Assembly: GCF_000716715.1 (NCBI RefSeq)
Contig: NZ_JNYJ01000014.1
Coordinates: forward strand, 62,001 to 126,000
Reading direction: 5' to 3'
Length of the DNA stretch: 64,000 nucleotides
Origin: Dactylosporangium aurantiacum
GTDB lineage: Bacteria > Actinomycetota > Actinomycetes > Mycobacteriales > Micromonosporaceae
The translations under genes were made by a program, and so were the position numbers. Each line of letters opens with the position of its first letter. Position 1 is the first letter of the stretch. The notes beneath the pieces were generated by a model that saw only the letters and a program-made list of their open reading frames with translations, was not told where the DNA came from and did no database searches. Shown one piece after another: positions 18,637-26,104 of this stretch.

Positions 18637-19565
18637 TTCGCCGGCTCCGTTTCGTGGCGGCGGGTCCCGGTGCGCTCGGCGTCGCCCGTCTCGTAGTGGC
18701 GCAGGAACAGCTCCTCCAGCGTCGGCGGCTGGCTGACGAGGCTGCGCACACCGTGCGAGACCAGCCGGCGCAGCACCGGGTCGAGCTGGGCGGAGTCGAC
18801 CTGGAGCCGCACCTGGTTGCCGTCCAGGTGCAGGTCGTGCACGCCGGGCAGCTCGGCCAGGCCGTCGGGCGACGTGGTGAGCTCGGCGGAGATGAACGTG
18901 CGGGTCAGGTGCCGCAGCTGGGCGAGGGTGCCGGTCTCGACCGTGCGGCCCTGCCGGATGATGCTGACCCGGTCGCAGAGCGCCTCCACCTCCGACAGGA
19001 TGTGGCTGGACAGCAGCACGGTGCGCCCACGCTGCTTCTCCTCCGCGATGACCTGCCGGAACACCTCTTCCATCAGCGGGTCGAGGCCGGAGGTCGGTTC
19101 GTCGAGCAGCAGCAGCTCCACGTCGGAGGCGAGCGCGGCGATGAGGCCGACCTTCTGCCGGTTGCCCTTGGAGTAGGCCCGGCCCTTCTTGCGCGGGTCC
19201 AGGTCGAAGCGCTCGAGCAGCTCGTTGCGGCGGGCCGGGTTGAGCCCGCCGCGCAACCGGCCGAGCAGGTCGATGACCTCGCCGCCGGACAGGTTGGGCC
19301 AGAGCGTCACGTCGCCCGGCACGTACGCGAGGCGGCGGTGCAACGCGACGGCGTCGTGCCACGGGTCGCCGCCGAGCAGGCGCACGGTGCCGCCGTCGGC
19401 GCGCTGCAGGCCGAGCAGGATCCGGATGGTGGTGGTCTTGCCTGCCCCGTTGGGGCCGAGGAACCCGTGCACCTCGCCCTGCGCGACGGTCAGGTCGAGA
19501 CCGTCCAGCGCGGTGGTCTGGCCGAACCGCTTGATCAGGCCGTCGACCGAAATGGAATTTTCCAT
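18633..19565 (-). CDS. ABC transporter ATP-binding protein
   Basis: 310 aa from ATG 19565. Walker [11 protein letters not shown], the signature region [13 protein letters not shown] earlier with [18 protein letters not shown] in the signature position, Walker [14 protein letters not shown], and switch His (LSSHILSE) are all present. A C-terminal ~80-residue domain ([33 protein letters not shown]) is typical of drug-export ATPases. It couples to the permease 4 bp overlapping downstream. Confidence 0.93.
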   Translation of the reverse strand: MENSISVDGLIKRFGQTTALDGLDLTVAQGEVHGFLGPNGAGKTTTIRILLGLQRADGGTVRLLGGDPWHDAVALHRRLAYVPGDVTLWPNLSGGEVIDLLGRLRGGLNPARRNELLERFDLDPRKKGRAYSKGNRQKVGLIAALASDVELLLLDEPTSGLDPLMEEVFRQVIAEEKQRGRTVLLSSHILSEVEALCDRVSIIRQGRTVETGTLAQLRHLTRTFISAELTTSPDGLAELPGVHDLHLDGNQVRLQVDSAQLDPVLRRLVSHGVRSLVSQPPTLEELFLRHYETGDAERTGTRRHETEPAK

Positions 19566-19584
19566 GGTTCAGACGCTACACTCA

Positions 19585-19602
19585 TTTCACACAAGTGTGA
19601 AA
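19585..19602. promoter_or_regulatory. perfect palindromic operator between ABC exporter and regulator
   Basis: TTTCACAC-AA-GTGTGAAA is an exact 8+8 bp inverted repeat with a 2-bp centre. It lies in the 59-bp region between the divergent ATPase (start 19565) and GbsR/MarR-type gene (start 19625). AT-rich arms stand out against the local GC. Position and symmetry suit an autoregulatory operator for the winged-helix dimer. Confidence 0.7.
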
Positions 19603-19624
19603 GTACGTGTTGGACAATTGACGG

Positions 19625-20182
19625 ATGGAACCGCACATGCCCCAGCGACCGCAGCGCGACGAGGCGGCCCTCCGCGCCTTCGTCGAGGACATGGCCAGGC
19701 TCCTCGGCGACTGGGGGTTCCCGCGCATGGCCGGTCGGGTCGTGTTCACCCTGATGGCCTCCGACGAGCGGTCCCTGAGCGCCGGTGAGCTCGCCGACCG
19801 CCTCGGGGTGAGCGCCGCCGCCATCTCCGGCGCCGTGCGCTACCTGTCGCAGATCGCGATGGTGACCCGCGAGCATGTGCCCGGCTCCCGGCGCGACCGG
19901 TACCGGCTGGTCGACGACTCCTGGTACGAGGTGACCGTCGCCAAGATGACGCTGCTGAAGACCCTCGCCGACGCGGCCGGTGAGGGCGCAGCGGCGGCCG
20001 GCGGGCCGGCCACCCCGGCCGGGGCGCGGCTCGCCGGCATGCGCGACTTCTACAACTGGGTCCAGGAGCGGATGCCGACCCTGCTGGACCAGTGGGCCGA
20101 GCACAAGGCCGCCAAGGCCGGGCAGGACCCGCCGGCGCCGACCCCTCCGGCGGTCGCGGACCCCGCCGTCCGGCCGTGGTGA
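19625..20182 (+). CDS. GbsR/MarR-type winged-helix regulator
   Basis: 185 aa from ATG 19625; ATG 19637 is also possible. Residues ~15-90 form a MarR-like winged helix (MAGRVVFTLMASDERSLSAGELADRLGVSAAAISGAVRYLSQIAMVTREHVPGSRRDRYRL), with the recognition helix around SAAAISGAVRYL. A helical dimerisation segment follows (FYNWVQERMPTLLDQWAEHKAAKAGQ) and a Pro-rich tail. Being divergent from an ABC exporter with a perfect palindrome between, it is probably its repressor. Confidence 0.85.
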   Translation: MEPHMPQRPQRDEAALRAFVEDMARLLGDWGFPRMAGRVVFTLMASDERSLSAGELADRLGVSAAAISGAVRYLSQIAMVTREHVPGSRRDRYRLVDDSWYEVTVAKMTLLKTLADAAGEGAAAAGGPATPAGARLAGMRDFYNWVQERMPTLLDQWAEHKAAKAGQDPPAPTPPAVADPAVRPW

Positions 20183-20440
20183 CGCCCGCCGCCGCGGTGA
20201 CATCGGCTGCCTCGGGTGCGGCTGCGTCGGCTGCCGCTGCGTCGGCTCCGTCGGGTGCGGGCGCGGCTGCGTCGGGTGCGGCCGGGCTGGGTGCGGCTAC
20301 GTCTGGCGGCGCGGTCGGGTGGCGGGCGGCTACGCCGGACTGCGTACCGGCGGCCGCCTGACGGCCCAGGACGGCCCGGCCCTCGAACCGTGACGATCGG
20401 TCCTGACAGCTGATCGTCCACGGACTCGAAGGGACCTGCC
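20183..20440. other. noncoding, simple-sequence-rich spacer
   Basis: 258 bp between the regulator and the next small gene. The first ~160 bp are built from imperfect repeats of GCTGCGTCGGCT/GGTGCGGCCG. All frames give low-complexity Ala/Gly/Ser or Arg-rich translations, so I see no gene there. The last 40 bp lead into the AAGGGACC ribosome-binding site of the gene at 20441. Confidence 0.5.
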
Positions 20441-20788
20441 ATGTCTGTCCTGCACCTGCTCGCCGCCCCGGACCTGCTCGCCGCCGGATACGAGGTCGGC
20501 ACCGGCCGGCTGGTGCCCTCGGCGGCCGCCGTCGCCGGCCTCGCCGGCGTGGTGCTCGGCGTCCTCGCCGCCACCCGCCCCGGCCGCCCCGGTGCCGCCC
20601 GCCGCGCCGTCATCGCCGTCGCCGCCGGGGTCGTCAGCGCCGCCGTCGGCGGCGTGCACTGGGCCAACGTCGCCGGCGGTCTCGGCACCGGCAACGGCCT
20701 GGCCGGCGCCGTCATCGCCGTCGCGCTGGGCGCGGTCGCCGTCGCCGCCGGCGGCCTGGCCCTCGTCCGCACCCGACGCACCGCCTGA
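20441..20788 (+). CDS. small membrane protein, DUF6223-like
   Basis: 115 aa from ATG 20441 with AAGGGACC upstream. Three hydrophobic helices (near ~24-44, 50-68 and 84-106) are separated by RPGRPGAARR and by the GGLGTGNGLAGA turn. That turn and the Ala/Gly/Val helices are features I associate with DUF6223 proteins of actinomycetes. Function is unknown. Confidence 0.65.
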   Translation: MSVLHLLAAPDLLAAGYEVGTGRLVPSAAAVAGLAGVVLGVLAATRPGRPGAARRAVIAVAAGVVSAAVGGVHWANVAGGLGTGNGLAGAVIAVALGAVAVAAGGLALVRTRRTA

Positions 20789-20915
20789 GCGCTCCTCGAC
20801 CCCAGCCGGGACCCCGGTCAGGACGTCTGCCAGAACCGGCCAGGACGCCGATCAGCACGCGCCAGGACGGCCGCCACGACCCGGCCAGGACCCTGCCAGA
20901 TCCCGGCCGGGATCC

Positions 20916-21015
20916 CGGCCGGATCGGCGTCGTCACTGTGCGGCCGGATCGGCGTCGTCACTGTGCGGCCGGATCGGCGTCGTCACTGTGCGGCCGGATC
21001 GGCGTCGTCACTGCG
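20916..21015. repeat. four tandem copies of a 25-bp unit at a gene 3' end
   Basis: Units at 20916-20940, 20941-20965, 20966-20990 and 20991-21015. The first three are identical; the fourth has one T-to-C change. The unit begins CGGCCGGATCGGCGTCGTCA. The fourth copy carries the stop codon and last codons of the universal stress gene at 21008, so the gene end seems to have been duplicated outwards. About 70 bp of degenerate GCCAGGAC-type repeats precede the array. Confidence 0.95.
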
Positions 21016-21814
21016 CGGCCGGGGCGGTGTCCACCTCGCGCAGCAGCAGGACCGGGCAGTCGGCGCGCTGCAGCAGGTGATGGGTCACCGGCTCCAGCAG
21101 CGCGCCGATGACGCTGTCGCGGCCGCGGCCGTCGAGCACGACCAGCTGCGCGCTGCGCGAGGCGGCCACGAGGACGTCGGCGGGGTTGCCGGCGGCGGTC
21201 TCGACCTCGACCGGCACCGCCGGGTACCGCTGCCGCAGCCGGGCGAGCCCGCCGGACGTGTCCTCGACCGTGTGGACCGCGACGAGGCCGCAGCGGCGGC
21301 GGTACGCCTCCTCGAAGGCCACCGTCAGGACCCGCTCGCCCGCCGGCCCGTCGCCGACGCCGGCGACCACGGGCCCGATCGCGGTGTGTGCCCGGCCCCG
21401 CACGACGACGACCGGGCCCTCGGCGTGCGTGGCGACCTGCAGCCCGACCGAGCCCAGCAGCGCCGAGGCGAGCGCGCCGCGGCCGTGGGAGCCGACGACG
21501 AGCAGCGCCGCGGTCTTCGCCTCGGTGAGCAGCGCGTCGGTCGGCAGGCCCAGCACGGCGCTGCCCTGCACGTCGAGGCCGGGCCGGGCACCGCGGGCGT
21601 CGGCGACGGCCGCCGCCACGACGGCCTCGGCCTGGCCGCGGGCGGGCGCGTCCATCTCGGTGGGCGAGCCGATCGGGCCGGGCAGGTGCCACTGGTACAC
21701 GCACACGACCCGCAGCCGCGCGCCCGTGCGTGCCGCGTGGTCCGCGGCCCACCGGACCGCGGACGTGCCGGACGTCGAGCCGTCGGTGCCGACCACGATG
21801 TCGGTGTGCTGCAT
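21008..21814 (-). CDS. universal stress protein (tandem UspA domains)
   Basis: 268 aa from ATG 21814. Domain 1 (~1-140) starts DIVVGTDGSTSGTSAVRWAADHA and has the ATP loop LLVVGSHGRGALASALLGSVGLQVATHAEGPVVVV. Domain 2 (~148-260) has lost the glycine loop (QLVVLDGRGRDSVIGALLEPVTHHLLQRADCPVLLL). Only domain 1 is likely to bind ATP canonically. Its last codons and stop lie in the fourth unit of a 4 x 25 bp tandem repeat. It follows another tandem universal stress gene by 29 bp and may share its DevR-like box. Confidence 0.92.
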   Translation of the reverse strand: MQHTDIVVGTDGSTSGTSAVRWAADHAARTGARLRVVCVYQWHLPGPIGSPTEMDAPARGQAEAVVAAAVADARGARPGLDVQGSAVLGLPTDALLTEAKTAALLVVGSHGRGALASALLGSVGLQVATHAEGPVVVVRGRAHTAIGPVVAGVGDGPAGERVLTVAFEEAYRRRCGLVAVHTVEDTSGGLARLRQRYPAVPVEVETAAGNPADVLVAASRSAQLVVLDGRGRDSVIGALLEPVTHHLLQRADCPVLLLREVDTAPAAQ

Positions 21815-21843
21815 GTTCGCTCCTTGGGGGACGGGGGTGAAGC

Positions 21844-22680
21844 TCAGGCGAACCGGGCGACGAGCACCGGCGTCTCGGCGTGCTCCAGGACGTGCTGCGT
21901 GACGCCGCCGATGCGCAGCCCGGCGAACCCGCCGTGGCCGCGGGCGCCGAGCACGACCATCAGCGCGTCTCGGGCCGCGTCCAGCAGGACCTGCACGGGC
22001 GGGCCGTGCACCACCCGCGGCTCCAGCCGCACCGCGGGGTCCTTGGCCTGCAGCTGGCCCAGGTCGGCGGCGAGGTCCGCGGCCAGCCGGTCCGGGTTGA
22101 CGCGGCGGGCCAGCCGGCTCGCCGGCTCCTGCCACGCCCGCACCGCGACCAGCGGCACCTTGCGCGCCGACGCCTCGCGGAAGGCCAGCTCCAGCGCCTG
22201 CTGCCCGCCCGGCGAGCCGTCGGCGCCGGCGACGACCGGCCGGTCCGACGGCAGCACCGCCTCCGGCCCGGCCCAGCGCTCGGCGTGGTGGACGACGAGG
22301 ACGGGGCAGTGCGAGTACCCGGCCAGATGCACCCCGACCGAGCCCACCAGCAGCGCGTGGAAGCCCCCGTGCCCCCGGCTGCCGACGACGACCAGCTCCG
22401 CGTGCCGGGACTGTTCGCGCAGGACGCGCACCGGCTCGCCGTACCACGTCGAGGTGGTCACGTGCAGCCCCGGGAACCAGTGCCGCGCCTCGGTCGCGGC
22501 GTCCAGCGCCAGGCCGTGCTCGTCGGTGATCTCCTCGTACGGCCCGGGCACCCCGAGCGCGTGCATGATGCGCAGCGGACGGCCCATGCGGACCGCGATG
22601 TCGGCCGCCCAGCGGACCGCGCCGAACGCGGCCGGCGACCCGTCGACACCCACGATCACCGGCCGATGGATGATGCTCAT
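21844..22680 (-). CDS. universal stress protein (tandem UspA domains)
   Basis: 278 aa from ATG 22680, preceded by GAGGAGG. Both halves carry ATP-binding signatures: PVIVGVDGSPAAFGAVRWA with VVVGSRGHGGFHALLVGSVGVHLAGYSHCPVLVV, and PVVAGADGSPGGQQALELA with VVLGARGHGGFAGLRIGGVTQHVLEHAETPVLV. A DevR-like box lies 65 bp upstream. Tandem universal stress proteins under such boxes are the hallmark of the mycobacterial and streptomycete dormancy regulons. Confidence 0.93.
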   Translation of the reverse strand: MSIIHRPVIVGVDGSPAAFGAVRWAADIAVRMGRPLRIMHALGVPGPYEEITDEHGLALDAATEARHWFPGLHVTTSTWYGEPVRVLREQSRHAELVVVGSRGHGGFHALLVGSVGVHLAGYSHCPVLVVHHAERWAGPEAVLPSDRPVVAGADGSPGGQQALELAFREASARKVPLVAVRAWQEPASRLARRVNPDRLAADLAADLGQLQAKDPAVRLEPRVVHGPPVQVLLDAARDALMVVLGARGHGGFAGLRIGGVTQHVLEHAETPVLVARFA

Positions 22681-22744
22681 GACGGCCTCCTCACGGTGCG
22701 AGCTGTGCAGCTTCCACCGTCGCGCACCCCGGTGGGCACCGGAA

Positions 22745-22758
22745 GGGCCGATGGTCCC
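22745..22758. promoter_or_regulatory. DevR-like box upstream of tandem universal stress genes
   Basis: GGGCCGATGGTCCC matches GGGNC-N4-GNCCC and lies 65 bp upstream of the universal stress start at 22680. Confidence 0.5.
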
Positions 22759-22803
22759 GTCCCGCCCCGGACCGTGCCCGGCGGCACCCCGGCGCGGTGC
22801 GGC

Positions 22804-22828
22804 GTTTCGGGGTCCGGCGCTCGGGCAA
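22804..22828 (+). promoter_or_regulatory. SigB-like promoter of DUF2231 gene
   Basis: GTTT, a 15-bp spacer, then GGGCAA, ending 9 bp before the ATG at 22838. The actinobacterial SigB-family consensus is GTTT-N14-16-GGGTAT. Spacing and distance to the start are the same as for the element at 33707-33731, implying a nearly leaderless message. Confidence 0.4.
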
Positions 22829-22837
22829 GGGACCCGC

Positions 22838-23398
22838 ATGCATAGGTTGCTCGCCAGACTTGAAGGTGCCGGCTCGCTCGACCGGGCCGCCAACGCGCTG
22901 CGCCGCTTCGCCGGGGCCACCGCCGGAAGGGGCCGGCTGCGGTCGGTGCTGCACGGGGAGTGGTTCGGCCACCCGCTGCACCCGGCCCTCGTGCAGTTTC
23001 CCGTCGGCGCCTGGATGAGCACGGCCGTGCTCGACCTGATGCCGGGCACGGAGCGGGCCGCGGCGGCGCTGCTGACCGTCGGCACCGCCGGGGCGCTGCC
23101 CGCCGCCACGACCGGCCTCGCCGACTACACGACCCTGTCGCGGCAACAGCGGCGGGTCGCGCTCGTGCACGTCGGGGCCAACACCGCCGCGCTCGGGTGC
23201 TTCGCCGCGTCGATCGCGGCCCGGATGCGCGGCGACCACCAGCGCGGCAGGATGCTGTCGTACGCCGGGCTGAGCATCGCCGGCATCGGCGCCTACCTCG
23301 GCGGGCACCTCGCCTACAGCCAGGCCGCCGGCGTCGACACCGACGCGGTCCGCCAGACGGCCACCCGCGAGGAGCTGCTGGAGACCGCGCCGCGGTAG
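22838..23398 (+). CDS. DUF2231 family membrane protein
   Basis: 186 aa from ATG 22838. A soluble N-terminal ~40 residues is followed by the DUF2231 signature GHPLHPALVQFPVGAWMSTAVLDLM with conserved His residues, and four hydrophobic helices. Family members are predicted haem- or redox-linked membrane proteins, often near stress genes. It is divergent from the universal stress genes. No ribosome-binding site is evident, in keeping with the promoter placement. Confidence 0.8.
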   Translation: MHRLLARLEGAGSLDRAANALRRFAGATAGRGRLRSVLHGEWFGHPLHPALVQFPVGAWMSTAVLDLMPGTERAAAALLTVGTAGALPAATTGLADYTTLSRQQRRVALVHVGANTAALGCFAASIAARMRGDHQRGRMLSYAGLSIAGIGAYLGGHLAYSQAAGVDTDAVRQTATREELLETAPR

Positions 23399-23399
23399 G

Positions 23400-24500
23400 T
23401 CAGTACGGGTCCCCGGTGCCCGGCAGGCGGCCACGCAGCAGCCCGCCGGGCCGGCCCGCCATCGTGGCCGCGTCGGACAGCGGCGGCGCCTCGGTGTGGG
23501 CGTGGGTCGCCATGCCGTCGACGAGCTCCCGAAGCGCCGTGGCCGCGTCGGTGCGGGGGCGCCAGCCGAGCTGCGTGGCGGCCCGCTCGCAGGACATGAG
23601 CGGCGCGTTCAGGGCGAGCCGCACCCAGCCGCTGTCGACCGGCTGCAGCCGCAGCCGCCAGGTGACCCCGGCGGCGACGCGCAGCAGCCCGCCCGGCACG
23701 CCGACGGCGCGGCCGTGGAACAGCGCCGCCGCGACCTGCGGGGTGAGCACCGGGTCCGCGGCGATGTTGAACGCGCCCCGCACGTCGGCCGCGACCGCCC
23801 GCGCGTAGGCGTCGGCGACGTCGTCGGCGTGCACCGCCTGCACCCGCAGCGCCGGATCCGACGGTACGAGCGGAATCCGGCCGAACCGCAGCAGCCCGGT
23901 CGGTGCCAGCGGACCCAGGAAGTAGCGGCCGATCTCGGTGCCGGCGTCGCGCTGGAAGATCAGGCCGGGACGCAGCCGCACCACGCGCAGCGACGGGTGC
24001 TTCTCCTCGGCCCGGTCCAGCAGCGCCTCGACCGCGGCCTTGTGCATGCTGTACGACGAGCCCGGCACCCCGGTGTGCGGCCAGCTCTCGGCGACCCGCT
24101 GGTCCTTCGGCCCGGGCGCGTACACGCCGACGGACGAGGCCACGACGAGGGCGGGCACCCCGGCCCGGACCGCGGCCTCGATCACCGCCCGGCTGCCGCC
24201 CACGTTCGTGCGGTGCAGCCGCCGCTGGTCGTGGCTCGGCTGGATCTGCCAGGCCAGGTGGACCACCGCGTCGGCGCCGTCGAAGAGCTCGGCGAGGCGG
24301 TCCGTGGCGCCGTACGCGCCGATGTCGCAGGAGTGCCAGCGCACCCCGTCGTACGGCGCCGCCGACGTCTGCGGCACGCGCCGCACGACTCCGGTGAGCT
24401 CATGGTTGCCGTCCTGATGCAGGCGCCGCAGCAGCGCCGTCCCCGCATTGCCGGACGCACCGACGATCACGATGCGCAGCCCACTGGTCGATGCGTTCAT
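23400..24500 (-). CDS. NAD-dependent epimerase/dehydratase (extended SDR)
   Basis: 366 aa from ATG 24500. The N-terminal cofactor loop is IVIVGASGNAGTALLRRL (GxxGxxG). ADAVVHLAWQI and the active-site pair Y-x3-K (SSYSMHKAAVEALL) with the preceding Ser region (VVASSVGVYAP) are intact, and the substrate-side motif RLRPGLIF follows. The C-terminal ~40 residues are a Pro/Gly-rich extension. It probably acts on a nucleotide sugar or similar carbonyl substrate; which one is unclear. It is convergent with the DUF2231 gene with one base between stops. Confidence 0.87.
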   Translation of the reverse strand: MNASTSGLRIVIVGASGNAGTALLRRLHQDGNHELTGVVRRVPQTSAAPYDGVRWHSCDIGAYGATDRLAELFDGADAVVHLAWQIQPSHDQRRLHRTNVGGSRAVIEAAVRAGVPALVVASSVGVYAPGPKDQRVAESWPHTGVPGSSYSMHKAAVEALLDRAEEKHPSLRVVRLRPGLIFQRDAGTEIGRYFLGPLAPTGLLRFGRIPLVPSDPALRVQAVHADDVADAYARAVAADVRGAFNIAADPVLTPQVAAALFHGRAVGVPGGLLRVAAGVTWRLRLQPVDSGWVRLALNAPLMSCERAATQLGWRPRTDAATALRELVDGMATHAHTEAPPLSDAATMAGRPGGLLRGRLPGTGDPY

Positions 24501-24689
24501 GCGTGCCGGGTCCCTTCGCCGTGCCTGACCGGCATCTACCCGGGACCCCTGCCCGGAAACACGCCGGGCCCGGCCCGGGTCACGACGGCGGCAGCCGCCC
24601 GCCGCCCATACCTGAACGGTAGTGGATTCCCTACAGTGCGCGGTGCCGCCGCCGATGACAGGAGCACCCGCTTTCGGATTGGTGCACGG

Positions 24690-25838
24690 ATGACGCGAGC
24701 TGTTGAGGTGGCCACCGGCGACCGGATCGGTGCGGTGCTGGCGGGGCGTCTCGTCCAGCCGGTCTTCCAGCCCATCGTGGACCTGTCCACCCGGGCCGTC
24801 GTCGGCCTGGAGGCCCTCGCGCGTGGCCCGGCGGGCACCGCCCTGGAGTTCCCGGATCGGCTGTTCGCCGCGGCCCGCGACGCCGGGCGGCTCGGTGAGC
24901 TGGACATGCTGTGCGCCGAGCGCGCCCTGGAGCTCGCGGTGGCGGCGTCGGTACCCCCACCGCTGCTGTTCGTGAACGCCGAGCCGGCCGTGCTGGACCA
25001 GCCGCTGTCACCGCGGCTGATCGAGCTGGTGCAGGCCGGGCTGCCGTTCCGGGAGGTGCTGGAGTTCACCGAGCGGGCGCTGCCCGCGGTGCCCGGCAGC
25101 CTGCTGCGCCTCGCCGCGCTGGTGCAGCAGTGGGGCAACAGCATCGCCCTGGACGACGTCGGCGTCGACCCGATGTCGCTGGCGTTCCTGCCGGTGCTGG
25201 AGCCGGAGGTCATCAAGCTGGACATGAGTCTCGTCCGGGCACCGGACACGTCCACCGCCCGGACCGTCGCCGCGGTGGTGCGTGCGGAGTCCCACCGCAC
25301 CGGCGCACTGGTGATCGCCGAGGGTGTCGAGACGGAGGACGACCTGCTCGTCGCCCGCGAGCTCGGCGCGCACTGGGGGCAGGGCTGGCTGTTCGGCCGG
25401 CCGGGCCCGATCGAGACGGCGGGCCGGCGCTTCGACCCGGCCGCGCCGAGCCTGCTGCGGGCGCCGCGCCCGGGGTTCCACGCGGCCGCCGGGTCCCCGT
25501 TCGAGGCCGCGGCGGGCGGCCGGCCGCTCGGCACCGCGGAGGCGCTCGGCGGGCTGCGCCGCGTCCTGGCCGCCGAGCCGACCGCCGTCGTGCTGCTGTC
25601 GTGCCCCGAGGACGGCGTGCCCGGCTTCACCGTCGCCCTGCCGGACCTCGCCGGCCAGGCCAGGTCGGTCATCGTCATCGAAGACCCGGTCCCGGGCGAG
25701 TTCGCCGCCGTCGTCATCGGCGCCGGGCACGGCCACGCACTGTGCGCGCGGGCGTCGGACCCGCCGCAGGTCCGGGTCACCGAGGACCTGCCGACGGTCG
25801 CCGCCGTCACCCGCGCCCTGCTGCACCGCCACACCTGA
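24690..25838 (+). CDS. EAL-domain protein (c-di-GMP phosphodiesterase-like) with C-terminal sensory region
   Basis: 382 aa from ATG 24690. EAL domain ~10-240: VGLEALARG (ExLxR kept), FVNAEPAVLD (Asn), LEFTERA, ALDDVGVDPMSL, IKLDMSLV, VIAEGVETEDDL and HWGQGWLFGRP. The metal- and Lys-containing motifs look intact, so hydrolysis of c-di-GMP is possible. Residues ~270-382 (EALGGLRRVLAAEPTAVVLLSCPEDG) resemble a DICT-type sensory domain. No GGDEF domain is present. It stands alone and ends in a strong hairpin. Confidence 0.85.
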   Translation: MTRAVEVATGDRIGAVLAGRLVQPVFQPIVDLSTRAVVGLEALARGPAGTALEFPDRLFAAARDAGRLGELDMLCAERALELAVAASVPPPLLFVNAEPAVLDQPLSPRLIELVQAGLPFREVLEFTERALPAVPGSLLRLAALVQQWGNSIALDDVGVDPMSLAFLPVLEPEVIKLDMSLVRAPDTSTARTVAAVVRAESHRTGALVIAEGVETEDDLLVARELGAHWGQGWLFGRPGPIETAGRRFDPAAPSLLRAPRPGFHAAAGSPFEAAAGGRPLGTAEALGGLRRVLAAEPTAVVLLSCPEDGVPGFTVALPDLAGQARSVIVIEDPVPGEFAAVVIGAGHGHALCARASDPPQVRVTEDLPTVAAVTRALLHRHT

Positions 25839-25839
25839 G

Positions 25840-25867
25840 CCCGCCGCCGGCCGGAGCCGGCGGCGGG
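25840..25867. terminator. bidirectional hairpin terminator
   Basis: CCCGCCGCCGGC-CGGA-GCCGGCGGCGGG is a perfect 12-bp stem with a 4-base loop, directly after the EAL stop and before the stop of the convergent 57-aa gene. There is no T-run, as is common in high-GC actinomycetes. Confidence 0.7.
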
Positions 25868-25878
25868 GACGGCGCGGG

Positions 25879-26052
25879 TCAGACGTCGTCCGGGTCGCCG
25901 CCGGAGCGTTCGACGTCGGCGCGCAGGTCGTCCCGGCCGACCGGGGTGCCGTCGGAGTCGCGCACGACGCCGTCACCGGTGGCGGGGCCGGTGTCGTCGT
26001 CCGGCAGGACCGGCACGATCGGCGGGAGCGGCTGCTGCGAAGGGGTCGTCAC
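25879..26052 (-). CDS. 57-aa acidic protein, hypothetical
   Basis: GTG 26052 lies 5 bases after a strong GGAGGTG ribosome-binding site, and the stop is at 25879. The product starts MTTPSQQPLPPIVPVLPDDD, is rich in Pro and Asp, and ends DVERSGGDPDDV, with no hydrophobic segment. It looks disordered and anionic. It lies 52 bp after the ABC-permease-like gene and may be cotranscribed or separate. I do not recognise a family. Confidence 0.6.
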   Translation of the reverse strand: MTTPSQQPLPPIVPVLPDDDTGPATGDGVVRDSDGTPVGRDDLRADVERSGGDPDDV

Positions 26053-26104
26053 GGTGCACCTCCAGGTCGGGGATCGACCCCCGTGGTACCCATTCCGGCG
26101 CCGG

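Noticed and set aside
20183..20440. Small Ala/Gly-rich proteins in the spacer
   Set aside because: Open frames arise from simple repeats in all phases; no ribosome-binding site or family resemblance.
20916..21015. CRISPR array
   Set aside because: The 25-bp units are contiguous without spacers and overlap a gene end; no cas genes are near.
26063..26095. CGGGG-ATCGA-CCCCCG inverted repeat upstream of the 57-aa gene as a DevR box
   Set aside because: Arms and spacing do not match GGGNC-N4-GNCCC; it is more likely a chance dyad or local hairpin.
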